DNA from: Halocatena marina | GTDB lineage: Archaea > Halobacteriota > Halobacteria > Halobacteriales > Haloarculaceae | Length of the DNA: 64,000 nt | Reading direction: 5' to 3' | Assembly: GCF_023276375.1 (NCBI RefSeq) | Contig: NZ_JALLPK010000001.1 | Span: 1,240,001-1,304,000 of the forward strand | Part shown: one piece after another, positions 54,397-63,726 of the stretch | How positions within the stretch are numbered: position 1 is the first letter of the stretch | How the letters are laid out: each line of letters begins with the position of its first letter | Notes under the pieces: generated by a model | The model's database searches: none | What the model was told of the DNA's origin: nothing | What the model saw: the letters and a program-made list of their open reading frames with translations, nothing else | Program-made: the position numbers and the translations under genes

Positions 54397-55761
54397 CTAC
54401 TCATCATCCTCGAACTGATAGAAGACCTCTGATTGTGCCACGGAGCTGGACTTGTACAGCGCCCAGAACGTGAGAAGGCCAACGTCCTGCTGTTCGGCCC
54501 AGTCGACGACGGCCTGAGCCGTATCAGTTGTGAATCCGGATTCACCGACGTTCGGTGTGATCCCAAGCATTTCCCAGCGCTCCTGAACTGATTTATTCGG
54601 GTAAATCTGGCCGAGCCACTCGACAGTGCCTTCACCCGCAGAACGGATGATATCGGCTGTCGTCGGGTTGAAGTTCATAGTCATTATGTTTACGTACTCG
54701 AGGTCGACGCCTGCATCGACAGCATCGCTGACCATGTCTCTGGCAGGCGAGTAGTTCCGGTTCTCGATACCGTTTCGGCCAGCCGGAACAGTGTAGGAAA
54801 CCTTGATCTCCGGACGCTCCGCTTGGAGCATTGCGAGAGCTTCGTTCCGAATCTGGTAGACGCTAGCGGGTCGTCCGTTTTGTGCGTTCTCGTCGTCAAT
54901 ATCGATGTGCGTGACGCCAAGCGTATCGATGATCTCCTCGTAACCCTGTTTCGCCTCGGCTGCGGTGCTCGCATCACGGGCGACGGTCCGTCCGTGCCAG
55001 CCACCGATGGCGACCCACACGTCGATCCCCTGATTCTGTAGCGTCTGGATCTCGTCTGTGAAATCAGTGAGTGGACGCTGGCCGGCCGAGGTGAGCCAGC
55101 CAGGATTCACACCATCCCCGGACGTTGCATCCCCAACGAACGAGGCGATCACGCGGTCGGTGCTCGCGGCTTGTGTGTTTCCGACGAGATCGCCCCACGT
55201 CCCCTCATACGGTGCGAATACGTCGTCTTCTTTGGCACTACCACCGGTGCCGACGGAAACGGTCGTAGCACCGGTCGCAGTCGCGCCTGCGTCGTCGGTG
55301 ACGGTGAGCGTCGCTGTGTAGTCCCCGACAGTAGCGTAGGTATGGGTGGCCGTCCGGCCCGTCGCTGTTGTCTCGTCACCGAACGCCCACTCGTAAGACT
55401 GGAGCGTTCCATCAGCGTCCGACGAACTCGATGCGTCGAATGTCACTTGTTGACCTGGTTCGGGCGAGGAGGGAGAAAGGGTGAATGCTGCGGTCGGTGA
55501 CTCGTTGCCTCCACCGCTCCCACAATCGCCGATCTTCACCCAGACGCTATCGCTTTCTTCCGGTTCGTTGGCCTGTGTCCACCACTGCGCTTCCCAGAGT
55601 GCGTCGTTGTACACAACCTGTTCGCCCTCCGTGTAGGCGACGTCCGATTGCCACTGCGTGATTCCGCTGCAGTCTGCTGCCGCTGCGAATCCACTCGTTC
55701 CGAGTGTCAATGCTGGAAGTGTCGATGCCTTGCGTAGTATGCTGCGTCGTGTGAATCTCAT
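54397..55761 (-). CDS. Secreted GH18 chitinase-like protein with CBM and PKD, copy 1
   Basis: 454 aa, exported by Tat (MRFTRRSILRKAS, cleavage after the Ala-rich GFAAAA). Then a CBM5/12-like chitin-binding segment (about 30-70, WQSDVAYTEGEQVVYNDALW), a PKD domain (about 80-160: SFEWAFGDETT-type core seen as YEWAFGDETTATGRTATHTY), and a GH18-like catalytic domain. The DxDxE motif is DIDDE in THIDIDDEN, with the proton-donor Glu kept but not the usual DGxDxDWE surroundings. Possibly a chitobiosidase-like or chitin-binding relative. First of three tandem paralogues; leader and CBM are nearly identical in DNA to copy 3. An ATG at 55800 is an alternative start. Confidence 0.85.
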   Translation of the reverse strand: MRFTRRSILRKASTLPALTLGTSGFAAAADCSGITQWQSDVAYTEGEQVVYNDALWEAQWWTQANEPEESDSVWVKIGDCGSGGGNESPTAAFTLSPSSPEPGQQVTFDASSSSDADGTLQSYEWAFGDETTATGRTATHTYATVGDYTATLTVTDDAGATATGATTVSVGTGGSAKEDDVFAPYEGTWGDLVGNTQAASTDRVIASFVGDATSGDGVNPGWLTSAGQRPLTDFTDEIQTLQNQGIDVWVAIGGWHGRTVARDASTAAEAKQGYEEIIDTLGVTHIDIDDENAQNGRPASVYQIRNEALAMLQAERPEIKVSYTVPAGRNGIENRNYSPARDMVSDAVDAGVDLEYVNIMTMNFNPTTADIIRSAGEGTVEWLGQIYPNKSVQERWEMLGITPNVGESGFTTDTAQAVVDWAEQQDVGLLTFWALYKSSSVAQSEVFYQFEDDE

Positions 55762-56002
55762 CGCTTTTAGTTTCTTCTCTTCGTTTTCTATTTTCTCCAC
55801 ATTCTTCGTCCCTGACTACTTCGGCTCTCTTCGGGGGTGGAATACCCAACTGATCCGGTGGCAGAGACTGTGTGGGAAGCCTGTCGGAGCAATTCGTGGA
55901 CAGCCCGACTATCGCCGGGAACGGCTTCATTGAATTTCTCATCGCCCCATAGTAGCTTCCTCTGTTGCTCTGATTGTATTTCTCCAAACGCTCAACTCTA
56001 CT

Positions 56003-57436
56003 CTACTGTACTTGGTTGTAGATGTGCGAGAACTCGTAGGGGTCCTGTGAGATTCCACTACAGGTGGCAGATACGGAACCGTCCGGACAGCCGCCGTTGT
56101 CCCGATCGAGGGACCAGAGCGATACAAACCCGATGCCCTTGTTCTGGGCGAACGAAGCGACTTCCTGTGCGTCCGCCAGCTCGTGGGTCCCTCCGACATT
56201 ATTGACACCAATCATCGGCGTAATTCCGATCATGCCCCAGATCTCGGACGATGATTTGTTCGGAAAGATAGACGTTAGATCTGAGTGAGTCCCGGTAGCT
56301 GAGTCTTTGATCGTGCTCGCATTTGGCGGGACCCAACCGTAGTTCATTGTCATGATATTGATTGTTTCGAGATCGACTCCGTGGCTCTTTGCGTTTTCGA
56401 CGACATACTGGCCGTGACTGGTGAGTCCAGTTGTCTGACATCGTAAGGTGTAGGAGACGTGTACTGTGTTTTCGGCTTGAAGTTCAGCTAACGCCTGATT
56501 GCGCCGATCGACCGCTGCTTCGTCGGCTGATTCGATGTCGAAATCGAGATGAGTTACGCCGTAGGTGTCGATGACCCTCTGGTACTCACGTTTGATCTTC
56601 GCGATGTCAGTCGTGTCCTGGGCGATCATCGTCCCGACTGCACCGCCGAAAGAAACGATGACGCTGCCACCCTGATCTTGATAGGCCTGAATCTCCGACA
56701 CCAATCCAGCCTCCCCAACGAGCATATCTGCTGCACCGTCCCATGCAGCGTTGCCGTTACCGTCAGAGAGGACGAACGCTGCCGCAACAGCGTCGTTGCC
56801 AGCTTGTTGATAGTGATCGATTAGGTTGGTCTCTGGATTCGTCGTCATGTGATCGAACGGTGCGAACATCGAATCACCAGTAGTGCCGCCACCGTCAGCC
56901 TGAACGGTGATTGTGGTGGAACTCGCTGCGGTTGCGCCTGCGTCGTCCGTGACAGTGAGCGTCACCAGATAGTCGCCAGCGGTGGTGTAGGTGTGGGTGG
57001 CCGTCTGTTCGGTGGCGTCGGTAGTGCCGTCGCTGGTGAAATCCCATTCGTAGCTGTTGATCGAGCCGTCGGCATCAGAGGAGCCTGATGCGTCGAATGA
57101 TACCTGTTGCTCCGGTGCTGGTGTTGCTGGTGAGGTAGTAAACGATGCAGTTGGGGCTTCATTATCTCCACCTCCACTGCCACAGTCGCCGACGTAGTTC
57201 CAGTAGGCGCTGTCCCGAGACGGTTCTGCGTTTCGGGACTCAAGTTCGGCCTCCCAGAGCACTTCGATTCCATTCTGATCTGAGTGGTGGACTCGATCAC
57301 CTACGGCATAGAGCGTCGCGGCATCCCATGTCGGGGACGAACTACAGTCCGCTGCCGCTGCGAATCCACTCGCTCCGAGTGTCAGTGCTGGAAGTGTCGA
57401 TGCCTTGCGTAGTATGCTGCGTCGTGTGAGCTTCAT
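56003..57436 (-). CDS. Secreted GH18 chitinase-like protein with CBM and PKD, copy 2
   Basis: 477 aa. Tat leader MKLTRRSILRKASTLPALTL, a short CBM-like segment with Trp and Cys (SPTWDAATLYAVGDRVHH), a PKD domain (INSYEWDFTSDGTTD core), and a GH18-like domain whose active-site motif is DFDIE in THLDFDIES. Together with copy 1 it belongs to the compact GH18 type, with a substrate pocket ending in the INIMTMNYGW strand. The PKD coding region is almost identical to that of copy 3 at the DNA level, while the catalytic part differs. Confidence 0.87.
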   Translation of the reverse strand: MKLTRRSILRKASTLPALTLGASGFAAAADCSSSPTWDAATLYAVGDRVHHSDQNGIEVLWEAELESRNAEPSRDSAYWNYVGDCGSGGGDNEAPTASFTTSPATPAPEQQVSFDASGSSDADGSINSYEWDFTSDGTTDATEQTATHTYTTAGDYLVTLTVTDDAGATAASSTTITVQADGGGTTGDSMFAPFDHMTTNPETNLIDHYQQAGNDAVAAAFVLSDGNGNAAWDGAADMLVGEAGLVSEIQAYQDQGGSVIVSFGGAVGTMIAQDTTDIAKIKREYQRVIDTYGVTHLDFDIESADEAAVDRRNQALAELQAENTVHVSYTLRCQTTGLTSHGQYVVENAKSHGVDLETINIMTMNYGWVPPNASTIKDSATGTHSDLTSIFPNKSSSEIWGMIGITPMIGVNNVGGTHELADAQEVASFAQNKGIGFVSLWSLDRDNGGCPDGSVSATCSGISQDPYEFSHIYNQVQ

Positions 57437-57634
57437 TGATGTGTTGTATTCGTATTCGCTGTTTGCTGAGCGATGCTGCTGCGAAACAGCACCGGTGGAT
57501 GATCTAGATACCCGCCAGTTCTCTCACGATTCGATCGTTCTTGCCCGCTCAGTGTGTCTATCGAATTTCCATCCCATCTCGACCTCTGATTTCGATCGGC
57601 ACGCGTGGAGTGATTTTCTGTCGCGCGTCACCGA

Positions 57635-59377
57635 TCACAGCAGTGTGTTGTTGAGCCTCGTCAGTAGGGTGTGATCGACCGTATCGTGTGAGAGTGCCCA
57701 GATCATCGTGCCGCCGTAGTTGCTGTCCGAGAGCCATGTCATCTTCTCCTCGATCGTTTGGGGTGTCTCGTGACTGAGCACGAGAGACTGATCCGTGTTG
57801 TAACTCCACGCGCTAACGGCAGTGTCGTCGTACATGGTCTCCCACCCTGGCTGTGAGAGATCAACCTGACTCGTTGCGCGCTCTCCACCAGATGTTGCGA
57901 TGTCCCAGTAGTCGTAGATACCGCTCGTTTCCGTGTCCGGGGGGAACGACCCGCTCCCAGTTCCACTAAACGGTTGGTACAGTCCGTCGTTGGTGCTATT
58001 CCCCGAGCCGTCTGGAGCTTGGACGCTAGCAAAGCTTCGGCCGTAGAACGGCGTGGCCATGTTGAGTTGAGATGGATCCCAGCCGTTGTCGACGTAGTAC
58101 TGTAAACCAGACTCGATGTTCCAATCCGCAGCGTTCTCGTTCGGATTGTTCGGGTTCTGGTGCAGTGGTGACTGATGGGCCGAATAGTCGTCCCATGCGC
58201 CCGCGTAATCGAACGTCATGATGGAGGCAAAATCGAGCAGGTTCGAGAGCTGCCCGTGTTCGAGTCCGTCGTTCCCCTCGTGGATCCCCTCAGCAGTCAA
58301 AGGATCTGCCGTCAGGGCCACACTGAGATGATAGTCTTTTCCATCGTCTGCACCGGCCGCATCTAGCGCAGAGCGACACTCTTCGAGCAAGAGCGTAAAG
58401 CGGTGCTGATCACCAGCTCTCACTGTATTGCCTGATTTGCCACCTCCCCCAGGGTACTCCCAATCGATATCGACTCCGTCGACACCGGCCTCTCGGATGA
58501 TGCGAACGCACTCATCAGCGAACGTTTTGCGGCTCGATTGGGTGTTTGCGGCGTCAGAGAAGTTCCCCGAATCGTTCCATCCACCGATTGAGATGAGACA
58601 CGTGACGTCCGTGTTTGAGGCGATGTCTCCAAAGGATGTCACGTCATGGTAGGACTGTGGAAACAAGAATCGCTGAGCGTAGGTATCGCCCAATCCCGAG
58701 ATGCTCCCATCTGATTCGGGTTTCATGAACGCATACTGCAGGTGGGTGACCTTGTCTGTTGGAATATCCGCCGGTACGTAGTCACGCGCGTATTGTGCCC
58801 ACTGCATCCAGTAGCCCACGACCCGGTTACTAGTTGTCCCCCCACCGCCGTCGGTCTGCACGGAGACCGTGGCTGAGTTCGATGCAGTTGCGCCTGCATC
58901 GTCCGTGACAGTGAGCGTCACCAGATAGTCGCCGGCAGTGGTGTAGGTGTGGGTGGCCGTCTGTCCGGTGGTGTCGGTAGTGCCGTCACTGGTGAAATCC
59001 CATTCGTAGCTGTTGACCAAGCCGTCGGCATCAGAGGAGCCTGATGCGTCGAATGATACCTGTTGCTCCGGTGCTGGTGATGCTGGCGAGGTAGTGAACG
59101 ATGCAGTTGGGGCTTCATTATCTCCACCTCCACTGCCACAATCGCCGATCTTCACCCAAACACTATCACTGGTGTCCGGTTCGTTGGCCTGTGTCCACCA
59201 CTGCGCTTCCCAGAGTGCGTCGTTGTACACAACCTGTTCGCCCTCCGTGTAGGCGACGTCTGACTGCCACTGCGTGATTCCGCTGCAGTCTGCTGCCGCT
59301 GCGAATCCACTCGTTCCGAGTGTCAATGCTGGAAGTGTCGATGCCTTGCGTAGTATGCTGCGTCGTGTGAGCTTCAT
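57635..59377 (-). CDS. Secreted GH18 chitinase with CBM and PKD, copy 3
   Basis: 580 aa. Tat leader MKLTRRSILRKASTLPALTL, CBM5/12-like domain (about 30-70), PKD domain (about 90-170) and a full-length GH18 chitinase (about 185-580) with the canonical catalytic motif DGVDIDWEYPGGG and the SIGGWNDSGNF substrate-binding strand. Hydrolyses chitin outside the cell. It is the only one of the three with the classic motif, so it is probably the main chitinase. Its upstream 600 bases contain several inverted repeats that may control it. Confidence 0.93.
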   Translation of the reverse strand: MKLTRRSILRKASTLPALTLGTSGFAAAADCSGITQWQSDVAYTEGEQVVYNDALWEAQWWTQANEPDTSDSVWVKIGDCGSGGGDNEAPTASFTTSPASPAPEQQVSFDASGSSDADGLVNSYEWDFTSDGTTDTTGQTATHTYTTAGDYLVTLTVTDDAGATASNSATVSVQTDGGGGTTSNRVVGYWMQWAQYARDYVPADIPTDKVTHLQYAFMKPESDGSISGLGDTYAQRFLFPQSYHDVTSFGDIASNTDVTCLISIGGWNDSGNFSDAANTQSSRKTFADECVRIIREAGVDGVDIDWEYPGGGGKSGNTVRAGDQHRFTLLLEECRSALDAAGADDGKDYHLSVALTADPLTAEGIHEGNDGLEHGQLSNLLDFASIMTFDYAGAWDDYSAHQSPLHQNPNNPNENAADWNIESGLQYYVDNGWDPSQLNMATPFYGRSFASVQAPDGSGNSTNDGLYQPFSGTGSGSFPPDTETSGIYDYWDIATSGGERATSQVDLSQPGWETMYDDTAVSAWSYNTDQSLVLSHETPQTIEEKMTWLSDSNYGGTMIWALSHDTVDHTLLTRLNNTLL

Positions 59378-59450
59378 TGTGTTTTGTTTGTCTGTCGTCG
59401 GGCACTGATCTCTGTTAGTGCGTGCCTCATACGTCGTCTCTCGACTGCTG

Positions 59451-59477
59451 ATAGCGGTTGCTACGGCTGACCGCTAT
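59451..59477. promoter_or_regulatory. Inverted repeat ATAGCGGT-N11-ACCGCTAT upstream of chitinase
   Basis: 8-bp perfect arms at 59451-59458 and 59470-59477, about 75 bp upstream of the copy 3 chitinase start. A second, weaker pair GTCGT-N6-ACGAC lies just beyond (about 59491-59506). In mRNA it would be a leader hairpin; on DNA a regulator site. Which one cannot be told. Confidence 0.4.
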
Positions 59478-59528
59478 TGATGGCGGTGGTTGTCGTTTCA
59501 CTACGACTTTTGCTGAATTGCGTACGAT

Positions 59529-59547
59529 ACTCTCTCTTCTAGAGAGT
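59529..59547. promoter_or_regulatory. Inverted repeat ACTCTCT-N5-AGAGAGT upstream of chitinase
   Basis: 7-bp arms at 59529-59535 and 59541-59547, in an AT-rich region with TATA-like sequence close by (about 59558-59580). Position, about 150 bp upstream of the chitinase start, fits a promoter-region operator. Confidence 0.35.
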
Positions 59548-59982
59548 TACTCTAATACAATATATTACCACCATATAATAATTTCTGAAGTTTATAGACT
59601 ATTTTCTAAGAGGCAGTTTTAGGAACAAAACTCAACGCACCGATATCGTCGTGGATCGTACCCCCATCAATAATTTCCGTGTCGTTCCACCAGTGGTGCG
59701 GGGAGTAGATCGAATCTCTCTGGTCGTCGTTGATTCGATTACTGTCAGTAACCATTATTTACATGTGGTAGTTAGTATGAATATGATGCAGATTTCAATG
59801 TCAGATACAACAGACAGAGAGGTTGCAGACGGAGCGTATCTAACTGATGAGATGGATGGTGGTAAAATGACAACGGCAGGTTGACAGCGGCAGCACGTCT
59901 GTGTGCTGGTTAGCAGCCAGACGTATCGAGTCTGGCGACACAGCCAGTGGCTTGCGACGGACAACTATTGGAACGTGTGAAT

Positions 59983-61914
59983 TCAGCTCGGTGGGTACGT
60001 CTCCTGATCGAGGATAACTTTCTCATCATTGGCGATGACAACTGTATCCGGATTGCTATTGTTGAGAACTGCGCCGGTAAATCCGGTGTAGACGGTTGTG
60101 TGGGTGTCTTCGCCGCTTCCATTTCGGACAGTGATTGTCGCATCCGGCCCGAGAGCAATGTCGCTGAATGTGTAGTTCTGTCCATGTCCTCCTTCGAAGC
60201 TGAGAATGAACTCCGAAAGATCGATTTCTGTATCACCAGTGTTCTGTAGTGTGATGAACTCTCCGTTGAGATTCTCTCCGTCACTTCCTGGTGCGTTTGC
60301 TTGAATTTCAGTGATTTCGATGGCTTCCCCTTCGGGTCGTTCGGAAATCAGTTGCGCCCCCGGATTTCCGGCTTCAGTCATAAAGGACGCAAGGGTGTTC
60401 ACCGGGGCATTTGGATACGTGACAGCAGAGACAACGCGGTAGTCGGTCTGCCACTGCTCTGGTGTGAGCGTACAGCGCACGTATCCTCGATTGTTGTTGA
60501 AGAACCGACGATGCGGCTCGTTTGGAGTACCACCATAGTCGGTTATCCCGGAGCCGTCCCCAGAGGAGCTGATTGAGGTGCCAACGTACTCGGTACCGAC
60601 GATTTCTGAGTCAGGATTCGAGAAGTCGGCTTTGATATTATACACGTAGTTCCGGTGGACATCGCCGGTGATCACGATGGGATTCAGATCTGACTGTTGG
60701 GCCATGAAATCACGAACAGTGTCTCGATCGGCTCGATAGCCATCCCATTTATCTCCAGCTCCGAAATTCTCAACGTCCGGGTCGGGATTTTCATCCGTTG
60801 CCGAGAACGGGACCTGTTGTGCCAGGACATTCCATTGAGACTCGGAACGAGCGAGTCCATCAATCAACCAGTCCTCTTGAACATTTCCAAGAAGTGTCCG
60901 ATTTGGATCGCTCGCTTCCTCAGTGGATGACGTTTGATCGGAGCGGTACTGGCGAGTGTCAAGGACATTGAATTCGACGAGATCTCCGAACGTGAATCGC
61001 CGATAGAGTGGGAGATCGGGTCCCGTCGGCATTCTCGAAGGACGTAGCGGCATGTGTTCGAAGTACGCTTGGTAGGCGTTTGCACGCCGCTCTAGAAAAT
61101 GCTCTGGTGGAACGTCGTTCTCTGAAACCTCATCAGCGTAGTTGTTTTCGACTTCGTGATCGTCCCACGTGACGAGCCACGGGAACGCGGCGTGAGCATC
61201 TTGAAGGTTTTCATCGGTCTTATAGAGCGCGTGGCGGAGACGATACTGTTCGAGTGTATTGGTCTCTGTATTGAATCGACGAGGAATCTCTGTGCTGCGC
61301 TCGCCAGTGCTCGGTGAAATCGGATACTCGTAGATGTAGTCTCCGAGATGAATCACCAGATCGAGGTCGTCTGCTGCCATGTGCTCATAGGCAGTGTAGT
61401 AGCCGGACGGCCACGACTGACACGACGCGAATGCGAAACTAAAACTATCTGGACTCGTTTCAGGTGCGGGTGCAGTCTTCGTTTGTCCGATAGGGCTGTA
61501 TTTATTTCCGGCTTGGAATTGATAGTAATACTCTGTGTTATCTTCGAGTCCTTCAACGTCGACGTGGACCGAATGCGCCCATTGTGGGGTGGCGAACGTC
61601 ACTCCACGCGTGACGACATTGTTCATCCCCTCGTCGGTAGCGATCTCATAGAGTACCGGTACAGGGAGATCGGGCATCCCTCCATTGGGTTCGAGCGGTT
61701 CTGGCGCGAGTCGAGTCCAGAGGACGACTGAATCAGGGAGCGGATCTCCCGAGGCGATTCCCAGTGTAAACGGGTCATCACTAAACCGCTTTGGTGCCCG
61801 ATTAGCTGCTTTCGCTCGGTCACTGAGTGCGATCCCAGAAGCGCCGAGTGTGGCCATTCCACCGAGTGCACGGAGGAAGGTGCGTCGTTTCGTAGTTGGC
61901 AGATCTGTTGTCAT
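59983..61914 (-). CDS. phoD: Alkaline phosphatase D with C-terminal lamin-tail domain
   Basis: 643 aa, Tat-exported (TKRRTFLRALGGMATLGASG leader). An N-terminal fibronectin-like region, then the PhoD metallophosphoesterase core: FAFASCQSW, HLGDYIYEY, TWDDHEVENNY and VITGDVHRNYV carrying the metal ligands. Residues about 545-640 form a lamin-tail-like beta domain (IEITEIQANAPGSD, GEFITLQNTGDTEIDLSEF), a module often found on secreted nucleases and phosphatases as an anchor or binding unit. Releases phosphate from diesters or monoesters outside the cell. Single gene. Confidence 0.92.
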   Translation of the reverse strand: MTTDLPTTKRRTFLRALGGMATLGASGIALSDRAKAANRAPKRFSDDPFTLGIASGDPLPDSVVLWTRLAPEPLEPNGGMPDLPVPVLYEIATDEGMNNVVTRGVTFATPQWAHSVHVDVEGLEDNTEYYYQFQAGNKYSPIGQTKTAPAPETSPDSFSFAFASCQSWPSGYYTAYEHMAADDLDLVIHLGDYIYEYPISPSTGERSTEIPRRFNTETNTLEQYRLRHALYKTDENLQDAHAAFPWLVTWDDHEVENNYADEVSENDVPPEHFLERRANAYQAYFEHMPLRPSRMPTGPDLPLYRRFTFGDLVEFNVLDTRQYRSDQTSSTEEASDPNRTLLGNVQEDWLIDGLARSESQWNVLAQQVPFSATDENPDPDVENFGAGDKWDGYRADRDTVRDFMAQQSDLNPIVITGDVHRNYVYNIKADFSNPDSEIVGTEYVGTSISSSGDGSGITDYGGTPNEPHRRFFNNNRGYVRCTLTPEQWQTDYRVVSAVTYPNAPVNTLASFMTEAGNPGAQLISERPEGEAIEITEIQANAPGSDGENLNGEFITLQNTGDTEIDLSEFILSFEGGHGQNYTFSDIALGPDATITVRNGSGEDTHTTVYTGFTGAVLNNSNPDTVVIANDEKVILDQETYPPS

Positions 61915-62484
61915 GCTGTTTGCTTCACTAGTTGACTGGGCGCTAACAACATAATTTCATCCTCTGTAGAATATATTAGTTAATGTATTGCATTTAGATT
62001 GATATACTGGATCTGGATGATTGGTTTTTATACTTCTGTGACGAAAGGGGAATAATCACTCCGAGAGAAACAGGCAGATCAATGGTATCGGATCAGATCA
62101 AATCAATTAGTTATTCGTCTGCGTTCGAAAAATGATGCGTACATAACACAGCCCGTGATTGACGTGGGAGCACGCTCGAAACACCATCCGGTCAAGTCCC
62201 ATTCTGGTGGATGCGGATACACACTCATCTGATTCTTCGTCGGCTGTGTGTCTCCTACGGTCGGCTTTCGATTGGTCATCAGCGTCGGTAGGGTGAATCA
62301 ATAATTCCTTGCTCAAGGTCGTTTCTTCGTGCGGTATGCTATGTCCAGTCAGGAGTAATCTCTCTATTACAAAGTTGCATCCCGGACAACACATTGCGTT
62401 ACCAGGAGAGGTCGTACCGAGAGTAATTCACGAGCGAACAGCGAGTGATCGCGGCCAAATCCGGAAAAATAAGGGTTACCACTC
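61915..62484. other. Intergenic, no gene seen
   Basis: 570 bases between divergent genes. A 95-codon minus-strand frame (62107-62394) with CCPGC at its start is not convincing. Expected to hold the promoters of phoD and the ATP-grasp gene. Confidence 0.45.
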
Positions 62485-63726
62485 ATGAATGGTGTTCTTG
62501 TCCTCGACAGCAATGGGCAGTCGGCCCTCAGTATCGTTCGGTCGCTTGGCAGACACGGCGTCCGTGTCACTGCCGGAGCGGATCGGCGGTTTGCGCTCGG
62601 GCCGATGTCGAAGTATGCGACGGACGTGTACATCCACCCAGACCCGGATGACGACTGTTATGCCTTTATCGACCATCTCCGAGCGTACTTGGCTGATAAT
62701 GACTACTTCGCAGTCGTTCCGGTCACGGACAAAACGACGGCGCTATTGTCTCGGCATAAAGCCGAACTCGAACGAACGGGCACAATTGTTGCCGCCGAGG
62801 ACTGGGAGACGTTCTCGCTTGTGTATAACAAGGCGAACACGTTCGATCTTGCTGCGGAGCTCGATGTTCCGACCCCCACGACATTCACGCTGGAGTCGCC
62901 GGCTAAGATCGATCACATTAGGGATGATCTGACGTATCCTGCGGTGATTAAATCACGGAGCAAGAGCATATGGACTGCAAATGGGACCCACAAGCTGAGT
63001 CGCGTCGGTGAGTCCCATTACGTCCGCTCGCCGGATGAACTTCTATCGACCTACAAGACACTCCACGCATCGAACGACGCGTTTGAGGAGAATCCACCGA
63101 TAGTTCAAGAATATGTCCCTGGGGAGACTCAGACGACTGTTGTCTTGGCTGACGAGGGCGAAATCCTTGCACATTTCCAGGAACGACGGCTGCGGACTGA
63201 TCCGCCAAGCGGGGGGAACTCGACGCTTCTCGATGGAGTCCAGAACCAGCGAATGTACGGATATGCACAATCACTAATTGAGTTACTGGGATGGACCGGG
63301 CCAGCACAGGTCGAGTTCATGAAACAACCTGATGGCGAATTCCAGCTCATTGAAATAAATGGTCGCTACTGGGGATCGCTCCCACTCGCGATGAACAGCG
63401 GCGTTGACTTCCCGTGGCTTCACTACCGACTGTTGCGTGGCGAGCGCCCAGAGCCGGTGGAAAGCTATCGAACGGATATTGTTCAGCGTCGCCTGCTGTA
63501 CGGGGATCTTAACTGGCTCCATCACCGGCTCGTGGAAGGTGACTTTCGTGCGTTCGGGCCATTTTTCCGGTCATTTATTGGCCCAAAGCACACGTTCGTT
63601 TCCATTGATGACCCGCAACCTACCGCTGTCGCGCTCTTGCAAGCAGTCGAGCTTGGAGCTGGACAACTGATCGATACACTTCGACTGAAGACACGAATAC
63701 GGCGGAACCTAATAAATCCGACGTGA
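62485..63726 (+). CDS. ATP-grasp family ligase
   Basis: 413 aa. N-terminal Rossmann-like half (GVLVLDSNGQSALSIVRSLG) and an ATP-grasp core: lysine strand YPAVIKSRSKSIWT, EYVPGETQTTVVLADEGEI, and the metal strand FQLIEINGRYWGSL. Members join an amine or thiol to a carboxylate with ATP. Its genome context gives no substrate: no partner gene follows within the window. The C-terminus is basic (LRLKTRIRRNLINPT). Intact, unlike the frameshifted ATP-grasp gene at 11.1-12.1 kb, to which it is not closely similar. Confidence 0.88.
   Translation: MNGVLVLDSNGQSALSIVRSLGRHGVRVTAGADRRFALGPMSKYATDVYIHPDPDDDCYAFIDHLRAYLADNDYFAVVPVTDKTTALLSRHKAELERTGTIVAAEDWETFSLVYNKANTFDLAAELDVPTPTTFTLESPAKIDHIRDDLTYPAVIKSRSKSIWTANGTHKLSRVGESHYVRSPDELLSTYKTLHASNDAFEENPPIVQEYVPGETQTTVVLADEGEILAHFQERRLRTDPPSGGNSTLLDGVQNQRMYGYAQSLIELLGWTGPAQVEFMKQPDGEFQLIEINGRYWGSLPLAMNSGVDFPWLHYRLLRGERPEPVESYRTDIVQRRLLYGDLNWLHHRLVEGDFRAFGPFFRSFIGPKHTFVSIDDPQPTAVALLQAVELGAGQLIDTLRLKTRIRRNLINPT

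Larger units (their letters stand above)
59378..59982. other. Intergenic region upstream of chitinase copy 3
   Basis: 605 bases between the PhoD gene end and the chitinase start, both on the minus strand. It holds the inverted repeats listed separately; no convincing gene (a 77-codon plus-strand frame near 59651 has no recognisable sequence). Confidence 0.5.

Noticed and set aside
53452-54432. 326-codon plus-strand frame inside the dehydratase gene
   Set aside because: Other-frame shadow of the enolase-superfamily gene; Ser/Arg-rich, no recognisable motifs.
59651-59884. 77-codon plus-strand frame upstream of the chitinase
   Set aside because: Met-rich, no recognisable sequence, lies within a regulatory-looking gap.
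62107-62394. 95-codon minus-strand frame with CCPGC
   Set aside because: No continuing zinc-finger pattern and no supporting neighbours.
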